Assembly (NCBI GenBank): GCA_964023205.1
Contig: OZ026846.1
Coordinates: 32,880,194-32,944,193 of the forward strand
Direction: 5' to 3'
Length of the DNA stretch: 64,000 nucleotides
Source: Lutraria lutraria
Taxonomy: Eukaryota; Mollusca; Bivalvia; Venerida; Mactridae
Part shown: positions 1 to 10,400 of the stretch, one piece after another
How the letters are laid out: every line of letters starts with the position of its first letter
Position numbering within the stretch: position 1 is the stretch's first letter
Notes under the pieces: generated by a model
The model's database searches: none
What the model was told of the DNA's origin: nothing
Seen by the model: only the letters and a program-made list of their open reading frames with translations
Program-made: the position numbers and the translations under genes

Positions 1-2302
1 CAAAATGAACAAATTCATAGTAATCCATTGTCATCTTCCATTTAAACAACATTGTAGATTAAACTGTGAGCCTAGATGTGTGGTTTTTGGTGTTTATATT
101 ATTTATTAAGTGAATGTATTGTACATTTTTGTCTGGTTTCACACACTTAATGTTACATACAGTGATCCAAATTACTCACTTGCGAGAAACCATGGCAAGG
201 AAACATTGAACATTGAATTGACAAGCCCAAAGTTGTCAGATTTCCTGGGAATAATTAGTCAATCATTTATTTATACAATGTGCTACAATTATGTCTCATG
301 ATATGCATTGGTAAGCTTATTTCTAGTGCAACAGAATGAAAAGTTCTGTTTCAAAATTATGAAATATTTGTAATAATATTGAGAAAGTTGTAGATGATCC
401 TATTGACCAAAACAACCCTATCTTAAGTTATACTGTATTGTAAGGAATGAAGTGAAGTGTGTAGAATGTTTATAGATAAACAACATTGGAGTCATACATC
501 TTTGCTCATCGTGTGTTTTTTACCCGGTTATAATTTAACATTATATTTTGACATGCTTGTTACTCTGGGAGTTAGATACAAGATTTAGTTGTAGGTTACT
601 GGTTAGACATCGAGTTGTCAGGGTAACGAGTGAATACAGGGTTTAGTTTTATATGAATGTTTTATCTGGCTGTTTTACATTTTATAGTTCACCTGGTAGC
701 ATATAAGGACGCAGGTCACCTTTCAGCACATTCCTTGTTAAGTGTTTTATAATTGTGTAATGTAAGTGTTGCAAGGTATCTCGATGTTTGCAACATGTAT
801 GTAAGAATTCAACAGGAATTAGGTTTGTTTATCACAAGACCAAAACATGTTAAGTTTACCTTCATTGTTTGGTTTGTTCTGCTGTTGTAGACACTAATTA
901 TGTTTATTAAATCTGTCTGGCTTAAAAGAAATGTTTTTCTGCTGGATTGAACCACCCTAATTATTTTTTCCATGACCCTATATTTTTTATTTGGCCCTAG
1001 GAATGGTACATCCATTTTGTCACTTCTTGACTGTCCGCACGCTTTTTAGAGTGAAGCTAAAACCTACATACCTTGATTTTAATGAGCATGTAACCAGAAC
1101 CAAATAATTTTTGATGACTTCATTCGTTTGTGAGTTAGATTTCAGTATGAATCATTAACATGAAGTACAGTACTGAGTTTAAGCAATAAAATCAAGTTTT
1201 TGTTTCCTATGACTTAGGACTAAATGTTCTAACAATTGTTGCTTGACTGTCATTTATTGTCTTGTATTGATTCATGACTTATAATTATATTCAATTTACT
1301 TCTGGAAATAGTTTTCTAAGAACTCACTCACCTAATGTTACCCTCCATAGAACGCAATAAAGGGACCAAATTCAATCTCAGCATTAACTTATTATTTGTC
1401 ATATTGTGTGTAAATTATCATTAAACTCAGTATGTTAAAACTTATTTTGTGCATAAATTTTTTTTCCTGTCAATATCTTTTTTAGTATCCAACTTCAGTT
1501 CACTGTAAATTTTATTCCTATTTAGCAGAAAGCATAAGCGTTTTTTTTAATTATCAAACATTTAATGGGTTTGCTTAAACCTGAACATTCGTAGTAAATC
1601 ATTAGTCCTTCTCTGCTGTGAGTTCAAATTCCATACAGGACTCAATTTTATATGTGAGGATGTTGTCCAGATAGCTAATGGAAACTGATTCTACCTAGGT
1701 GTATACGTAGGATTTTTTCTGTCTATCATTAAAGCTGGAGAGTCACGAAATAACCATTGCTAATGGTGCGTCGTTAAAACATAGCCAAAAACCCAGCCAA
1801 AAAAAAACATCAAAATTTGTTACTGCTATTAAGTTTTACATAATTTAAAAACTCACTGTAGAATTTTTTACATACCAAATTTATAAATAATCCTTTAATC
1901 AGGTACTGAATACCTCCACTAGATAAGTTAAACATTATGAACATCCCAGTAGGTATACATACTTGTACCTGAGTGAATCATTTCTCCCATCAATTTTTTA
2001 TAAAATTATTTTTGTATTCTTCAAACTCATTTGTGAAATATAGAAGTATGTATTTGAGCATGAACAGTTATTTATGACATGCATTTTACTAATATTATGT
2101 TGACTTAAGTTTTTATTCTAACATAAAACATTGTACCAGTTCCTGATCTGTATAATTTACATATGCAACAATATAAGTAAGTTTTATTATTTCTATGTTA
2201 TATATATATATTGCACATTGTAAAGTCATCATATTTGTCTGATCACATCTTGTACACTCACAGGTTAGTGCTTTATTGTGTGTGTTTCGACTCTTACTGT
2301 TC

Positions 2303-2473
2303 ATACTCGCCTATAAGACGGGTCCTTAAGGACCCAACTATTCCTTTAAAGTCACCCTCACATATCAATTTTTACCCCCGTCTTATATGAGGGTGTTGGC
2401 AAAAAAATGCTGATTTTTAGGTCAAAGTCGGGGGGGGGTCGTCTTATATATGGATCGCCTTATAGGGGAGTAT
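2303..2473. repeat. MITE-like element with imperfect terminal inverted repeats
   Basis: The left end reads ATACTCGCCTATAAGAC. The reverse complement of the right end reads ATACTCCCCTATAAGGCG. That gives an imperfect inverted repeat of about 17 bp around a 170-bp core containing a run of nine G and internal CGTCTTATAT motifs. There is no coding capacity. The superfamily is not identified. Confidence 0.5.
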
Positions 2474-3473
2474 TATACAGTATTTCATGATATTTTACTT
2501 CATAAATAAATAGTTATATTGAATACATAACATGATGTTAATGTTCCTTTGTTTGTGAGTATTGTAAATTTGACTGAAGTTGTCTGTTTGATCTATTGCT
2601 TCTTGACTACGAATTTTATCATTTATTAATCTATGGATTAATAGTAAGTTTTATTCTGGTAAAAAAATTGCCTATCGTATTGTTCACTGCTCAAATGGTT
2701 CATTGTGCTGATTACATGTACTTGATTCTGTCTGCTAGACAATGTTTTATGTCACATATTATTTTCCTGGGTAAAGGTATTGAAAATTTCTATTAATTGC
2801 TTTGTATCATTATATATGATGATATTATATTGCTGAAATGGACATTTATGTAAAGTTATATAAGGCAAAAAATACTCATGTTTACCATTACATAATTTAT
2901 ATTCTTGATTCAAACAAATTGGGTACCTAATTAAGTTTTAAAAACTTTCCCATTGTTCTTCTTAGAGGTTCAATTTGTCCCGAAATATTTTTTGCTTTTG
3001 ATTTTGCTGTAGAAAGTTTGGGTCGGGACCATACATTAGGGTTAGTCGGGTGGCTGTATACACATCGTCGAGGCTGAACAGTTTGATTTTCAATTTGTGG
3101 AAGAAAAAAATTTGCCATTTAGAGTTGATTATCTGTTTCACTGTACATAATCTGATCTCTGTTTTATTTAGATATATGATTTAATTTGTTGTATACAGTG
3201 ATTATTACAGGTATGTATGAGTTCCTTTAATTAACTACTCTATCCCTAGTTTGTGTCACTGTATAAACCCACCCTTTGATTTTTCTATTATTGTGTGATA
3301 TATATATATATTATATATGTGAGGTTTATAGATATATGTGTGTGTTATGAAATCCTTGCTTTTAGTTGAATTAAAGCTTCATTTTTATCTTTATAAGAGT
3401 AAACTATTCATGAAGTATAAATGACTATTTGACAGGGGTATTATGGTGTATGTGCTATTTATGTAAAATGTAG

Positions 3474-3581
3474 TACCATATATACTCGGTCATAAATCGC
3501 CCAAATATGAGTCCTGAAATTGTCCATAAAATCCAACTCGACTTATGAGTGAAGTAGACTTATGGCTGAGTATATACGGTA
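3474..3581. repeat. Short inverted-repeat MITE (108 bp)
   Basis: The left end TACCATATATACTCGGTCAT pairs with the right end, whose reverse complement is TACCGTATATACTCAGCCAT. The arms differ at a few positions and continue with ATAAATC versus ATAAGTC. The whole element can fold into an imperfect hairpin. It is noncoding. Confidence 0.6.
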
Positions 3582-5884
3582 AGTTAGTGTGACTGAGTCT
3601 GTCTCTGGGCCATTAATATCATAACATTGAATACTTGAAACTCTTGGAGGTAAGTCAGATGTTTGTAAATCATTATGCTGTTGAGGATTTCAAAGTTTTA
3701 CTGTTGTTTAGTCCTTTGTCTGATATCCAGATTGTTCTAAAAATAGCAAATTCTGTGAAAAGTGATGATAGGTCTATATTGTGTTTTATCTTTTGATCAA
3801 CCGTTGATTTGTATTTTAAGAGTCATTGTTTATTTAGATAATTCAAGAAAAGCTGATTGAAGTCAGTTTTTAAGATTCAAATATCCATTTAATTTTACTT
3901 TCTCTGGTATTTCTCATATATCATTGTTTCAATCAATTGTATTACTTTCATGAGACTTGGCCTATACTTCACAACACCACTAGTCTCATGTAGTATTGTG
4001 TGGTATGCAAGTACATTGTATGCCGAGGGCTCAGCACAACACTGTCCTAACTTGTTCTTATTTCAATATGAGTTACGACACTGTTGCTGTGTTAAGATGG
4101 TGAAATTTCATCATCAGGCTGTCACTTGTTAGAAAACATTACAGTTATATTTTACTTTAACATTGTTTATGCTGCAACTTCAGATTTTAATGTCAGGAGT
4201 TATGTCCCTTGTTGTTTAAGGATATATTTTTTTAAATACAGAAGTGTTTTCTAAATGATTCATTTGTTTTAATTTGTTTGATGTACAAGGTAGTCATATG
4301 TGTATTTGTTGATTTCGGTTGATTATTTTATATTATTGTGATATAAGTATGTGATTGTGATTGTGAGTTTATAATCAGATTAATTCATGCTGCTGTGTCG
4401 CGTCTGTCTCAGTGTAATTCTGTTGTTTTTATTTAGCTTTGTTTTATAAAATGGCAAATCTGGTGAATGTTGTTGCTTTCCATGTCATTATTTTTAATGT
4501 CCGAATGTACAAGAAGCCCTTGTTTTTAGTTTGTCTTAATTTTACTGAGATTCATGAAACAGGAATCAAGTACTTATATCATTGTTCCACTGACTGGAAT
4601 TCATAATTCTTGTTTTATTCCCCTGTAAGTAATGTAAGTGCTACACTATGGTAACTGGCTATGTATGAAATGTACATAGTGTTTGGTTTATTTTGAGGCT
4701 GGGTTATCCTGAATGTTTGTATAGAGAACTGTATGAAATTAGAAATAAAGTACACATTTTGTCTTTTATTTGGACTGTGAGGCAAACAATTCCTCAGGTA
4801 TCTCACAACTTCTTGGAGTTCTTGTATCAATTTATAGTTCAATCTCTGAATGATTTTATTTTTCACCTTTTTGGAGTCTTGAGTAATGCATGATTTTATA
4901 CATTAGCTCAGACATAGTTTCATTACCCAAAGGCAGACAGAATTTTGTTATACTTGAATAAGACTCAACAATGTAATTGTCTACAACTTGTTAGGACTTC
5001 TCTTGAATTCTGTAAGTTTTAACATTAACTATTTGACTGTTTACAAAGTTTTAATCATAGACATTCTCTGTTTGAGAATCTTGCTTGTTTATTATTGACA
5101 TGAGTTTGATACAAAAATGCTTCAAGATCAAGAGGAATTATCTGTGTACAAGTTATGTCCCTATGCTATTTCTTTTATTGATTGGTTGCAGCAAATATTC
5201 AGTTTACTACTACTTCTCCTATATTTTGAATGATATTATCATTATGAATGTCTCATCTTTTGATATATTGGATAAATCGCTAAACAATATGATTGTATTT
5301 TTTCTAGTGTGGGAACCATTTATTTCACTGTGACTTATGCTACTATCCATGTCAATGGTTGGAAGTATATAATAAACATTATATTTGTTTCATCTCTAAA
5401 TTCACCATCAGATTTATATCTCCATGGTTACCGCTCACTATTCTGTACCTTTATTTTCTGATTTGTTTCTACAATTTGAGTGTTCCTTGATTTGATATCG
5501 TCTTATCCATGTTGTTTTATGTGTAATTAACATCTTGTAATAATGTCTTCTGTTATAATATGTTTTATGAAACTTTTCATCCAAAGAGTATATAACCATA
5601 TTAAATAATATATGAAAAAATGTGTTGTTTTGTGGATAACACAAGGTAAATGCTTTATACAACAGTCTCTTGTGGTTGTGAACAAGAGACCATGTGTGGG
5701 CGTGGTATGATGTTTGATGTATTATTATATGTGTATGATCACATAATTATGTACCACTACATAATATTAGTCCAACTAATTAGTCTGTTTTTGACGACGA
5801 GATACTTTTTTGATTTGGCTCTGTCGGCCAACCGGAAAGCCGAATTAATAGGGCTATACATGATATGTACCACTACTTGATAAG

Positions 5885-6392
5885 TATCCCCACATGGTAT
5901 GTATCACAATATGATATGTATCATGACATGTGTACCTCAACATGGTATTACCACATTATATGTATTATCACATGATATGTATCATCTCATGGTATGTATT
6001 ATCACATGATATGTATTACCACATGTAATGTATTACCACATGATATGTATCATCACATATTGCCACATGATATGTATCACCACATGATATGTATTACCAT
6101 GCGATATGTATTATCACATGTAATGTATTACTACATGATATGTATTACCATTATTACCACATGTAACATATTACCACATGACATGTATTACCACATAATA
6201 TGTATCACCTCGTGGCATGAATCAGCATATATATCACCACATGTCATACCCACATGGCTTTTATCATCACATGACATATCACCATATGGCATACCCCACA
6301 TAGCATGAATCACCACATGACATATACCACCACATGGCATACCCCAAGTGGCTTTTATCATCACATGACATATATCACCACATGGCATGCCC
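5885..6392. repeat. Degenerate minisatellite rich in CACATGATATGTATTAC
   Basis: About 500 bp of imperfect tandem copies, roughly 17-18 bp each, of a unit resembling CACATGATATGTATTAC. Length and sequence vary among copies; later copies drift to CACATGGCAT or CACATGACAT. The repeat is nearly self-complementary because of CATG and ATAT cores, so open frames occur on both strands. Those frames have no features of real proteins. Confidence 0.75.
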
Positions 6393-7083
6393 TTGAAATA
6401 AACACGTAAATGCTACAATTGTAAACAGCATCTGGTATGAAAATGTATGTCAATATTTTAAAAGTCACAATTGTTTAAATATTTATTAATACATTGTACC
6501 TTATTAGTATAATAACAAATATTAACAGTCTGCTTTCAGTCACAAAATTGTACGTTCCACAATGTTTCATGTCTTGTCAATGGGTGAAACAATTGGAACG
6601 CAATTTTAAACATTCTGACAACCGGTTCAAGAGTTGTCCCCCTTGACATTTCAAAACTGCAATGTATGACATTGTTCCCTAGTTCATTAATATCAATACA
6701 GTATACATGTATGACATTCAGAATCCACACCACTTTAAAACATGAGTGTTATCTATGATCCTTTTGTTAACAGAAGAGTATCTTTTATATAACAATTGAC
6801 TAAGTTCGGTGAAATTTAGTAAAACACTTATTCATTTCTTAATATAGAAGGTCTCTAACAATTAACGCTTACCACATAAAATGCACAAGTAATGTGTCCA
6901 AAGTCTGATTTGTTACCAGTATGTGTAACATGTAGTTAAGTGTAGAACGTGTCTTCATATAACTTGTTATGTATTTATAAACAAGTGTTATACATCTATG
7001 TACAGCTTGTTTGATAACACTGTTTACAAACATTATTACGCTATTTACACTGCTGACCCAAGTACCATTCTTGTATTTGAATA

Positions 7084-7222
7084 TACAGTCAATCGTTTGA
7101 ATAAAGGCCTTTATTCGGAGATCAGTTTGTCCTAAACAATCAATGAGGGTTTTCCAAATAATAGCCTTTATTCACAGGATGGCCTTTATTCCGAGGTTGC
7201 TTCTAACACAGGGTTGACTGTA
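7084..7222. repeat. MITE-like inverted repeat with GCCTTTATTC motifs
   Basis: The element begins TACAGTCAATC and ends GGTTGACTGTA, a short imperfect terminal inverted repeat. The body carries three GCCTTTATTC or near-identical motifs. It lies just downstream of the TIR-A stop codon, so it may supply part of that gene's 3' UTR; the TTTATT motifs read AATAAA on the minus strand. Confidence 0.5.
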
Positions 7223-7266
7223 AACAAATATGGAACACATACTTAATAGTTGGAGAATATTTTTTA

Positions 7267-7422
7267 TCAAATCAGTTCTTGTTCCAGCTGTTGACAGAAG
7301 CACATCTTTCCACCTCTGACATTGTGTCTGTTTGACAAAGCATCTGGCTGTGACTCAAAATCATCTGCTAAAGTTTTTGACATTTCAGCAAGATGTCTTT
7401 CAATCATAATGTCAGCATATTT
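7267..7422 (-). CDS. TIR-A exon 7 (C-terminal tail)
   Basis: Acceptor ATTCCAG precedes 52 in-frame codons ending in TGA. The encoded end RGGKMCFCQQLEQELI is nearly identical to the last exon of TIR-B at 48647-48802, and both exons are exactly 156 nt. This conservation across two paralogues is the main evidence that the tail is coding. Confidence 0.85.
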   Translation of the reverse strand, partial: KYADIMIERHLAEMSKTLADDFESQPDALSNRHNVRGGKMCFCQQLEQELI

Positions 7423-10400
7423 CTGGAATCAATAACAAGACTATGTATAATTTATAATAATAATAAAATATGTATATACAGTGTACATCTTATCTTTGTT
7501 ATTGTATTGTTTATATGTCAGGTTATGAAATGCTAAACTTTTTTATAATCGGTAAACATGGTTTACTCTGAATTATAATATACCAACACGACTATCACTT
7601 ATTTTATTTGATATTTTACAAACGGAGTGTATAATGTCAGTTCAAGCTATTGTTAACCTCACTTTTTCTAAAACAGAGTGATATTATAAACTGTGTCCAT
7701 AAGTTATCAATAAATATTTTATTGTATCAAGTATTCATAAAATATATCCACGTGACTAGATATAAAAGTTGAGCGGTGTACAGCACAAGGAAAATAATGA
7801 AAGAGGTCATGTATTGTTACCCTATCTGTTGGTACAGCAATGATAGGATAAGCTATATACATAAATCTTATTTTAGCCATTCTTATAGTATCTACGAAGA
7901 TAACTACATGTAGCAGCATATACAATGTACATGATATTTAAACACGTGACTGAAAATTAAAAGTAAGATTGTACCTCTGCTGTCATATTGTTGTCAATGA
8001 AACTCAAGTTTCTGGTCCGTAAGATGCCAGTCAAGTATTCCTGTAAAAGAAATGTGCTCAAGCAGTGAAGCCCATACCTTGGTTCGGCACATAAATTTTG
8101 ACCAACAAAATCACCTTACACTAGAATTTATGTGCCTAATCCGTTTGCGTGGGGCCTGTGATCGTATTAAAAGTACTGAGAATAGTGTCGCTGAGGAAAT
8201 GAACAGATTTTATCATATTTTATGATTTTAGTTTACCTATTCACAATTATCTATGTATTCCTACTTTGGCATATATAGAGCAACCTCTCCAAAGCAACAC
8301 CCTTTGGGAGAAGCAAAATCATGTTGTTGTTGAGAGGTTGTTGCTGTATAGGGGTTAAATTAATAGTTAAATCGTGAAATAGGAAAAATCATGCTGTTCT
8401 TGAATGGCCGCACTGGAGAGGATGTACTGTAGATAAGAATATGATTCATAGAAAGATATCCCCAAACTACTAACTTCCTTTATACTAACAAACCTCAAAC
8501 GCACTCAATACATAAGACCATACAAAATTTGTGGTCAAAATACCGTCTCTCGGAGGGTACTGCCTTGGAATGGATCGAAGCAAATTTTCGGAGGGGGGGG
8601 GTAAATCAGTTTGAACAGTTACACTTCCTTCGTATTTTGAAATTCTCCCTTTTCATCTTCAAATTGGATTAAGTCACTTTCGTTTACTTACCTTGCATCT
8701 TGTAATATTGTACTTCATAACAAGGAGCTACAGGGTTAGTTAAGGGTATCACTGATCATATAGATATTACATGAATTGAACTTATACTTTGGATTGTACA
8801 GTTTTATATTCGAAAGGCATATTTTGTATATTATTATATTCGAAAGACAATCGGGTGTCAATCATTTACTTATGGGAAGGATACTGTTGGTTGTTTTCTT
8901 TTCTTTGATGAATACAGAAACAAGACATTGTTGGCAATGCATTCTTTACCAGTCACATCCCAGAGTTTTGACTGTAGAGAAATATTACGCTGAAATATAC
9001 ATATATGATATAAAAACAATGATGAGAACTATATATAGAGTTTGGTCGCTCATAAAATACGGTACAACCTCACCATAGCGGCCATTTCTTCAGCAACAAC
9101 CTTCCCTAAAAAACAGCACGAATTTACTCTGAATTTAACCTTTCTAGAGCAACAACCTTTCAACACCAACATTGTGCTACGCCCAAAGGATGTTGCTTTG
9201 GAGAGGCTGCACTGTATGTAAGTTAATAAACTTCATAGCAATAGAACATTCAATCAGGAAGATCTCGAGGAAGCCATGCACTAAGGTTTCGCTCTTTGTG
9301 CAAATAATTGTGTTTTTTTGTATTTTCCATATCGAGTTTTACGCTCCTTTTCAACATATGAGGCGGACAGTTTACCTAACAATCGTTCCTGGAATGAACA
9401 ATACTAGCCTCCCATCCTCCGTAAGCAACTGCCTACTTGCAAGTAATTAACAAGACGATGTTGAAATGATAAATACACATGTAGTAATACAAGTTATTCA
9501 GAAAACATCCATCTAAGGTGATTAATTTAATGCTATAATTATGTTGGTATACTGTGAAATGAAAGTCATCTAGTAAGTAAATTACTGAAGACTAAGTCAC
9601 TGCTTTCTTTAAATTTGTGTAATTACAATAACTGCTGATGTAAAATGAATTTAAACTACAGTACAACCTCTCCAGAGCAACACCCTTTAAGAGTAGCAAA
9701 GGTGTGTTGTTGTTGAGAGGCTGTTGCTCCATGGAGGTTAAATAGTTAAATCGTGCAGTGGAAAAACTATGCTGTTGTTGAAGGGAGGTTGTTGTTCCTC
9801 AAGAGAGGGCCGCCCTGCAAGGTTGTACTTTACTATGAATAATGGATTCGTACTACTGAAAAAAGAAGGAACACATTTTCAGAACAAAATGCATTCCAGA
9901 AAAATGACATAAGTTATGCAATATATTCAACCACATCACAAGTAGAATACCCAATCATTAATCTAACCAACTTCGTACACCATTCCAGTCACAGCGTATG
10001 ACAGAATTACAAAATATACAAATTTATGTAGCTCAAGTTCAAGGAGTACATCATTGGAATAGTTGTTGGACAAGATGACAGAACACTCACACAGGCAACC
10101 CACAAAAAGTCTTGAGAATAATATAACGAATTGTGTGTTATACGTAACATATGCAGGAGTACTGGACATGATCACTATATAAATGACAAGAAGTCATGAG
10201 GACTAACCTTGTTCCTGTGACACATGTTTGGTATGCAACATCCACAAAGTTGTATTAAAATGAACAACGCTGGTAATAGTGTGAACAGCATTGGTTCAAT
10301 AGAGCCATCCATAAAATCGTCATAAGCCTGTTCTTGGTATGAGAAAGCTAATACACAAATCGCACGAACAAGTCCAAACAAAATCATAAACAATGGTATA

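Larger units (their letters stand above)
1..5880. other. Gene-free AT-rich stretch
   Basis: No exon, domain or RNA gene could be supported on either strand. Open frames are short (under 110 codons), without recognisable motifs, and sit in T-rich sequence of the kind seen in introns or long 3' UTRs. Two MITE-like elements (2303-2473 and 3474-3581) are the only structured pieces I see; they are listed separately. The stretch could belong to an intron or UTR of a gene whose exons lie outside the window. Confidence 0.5.
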
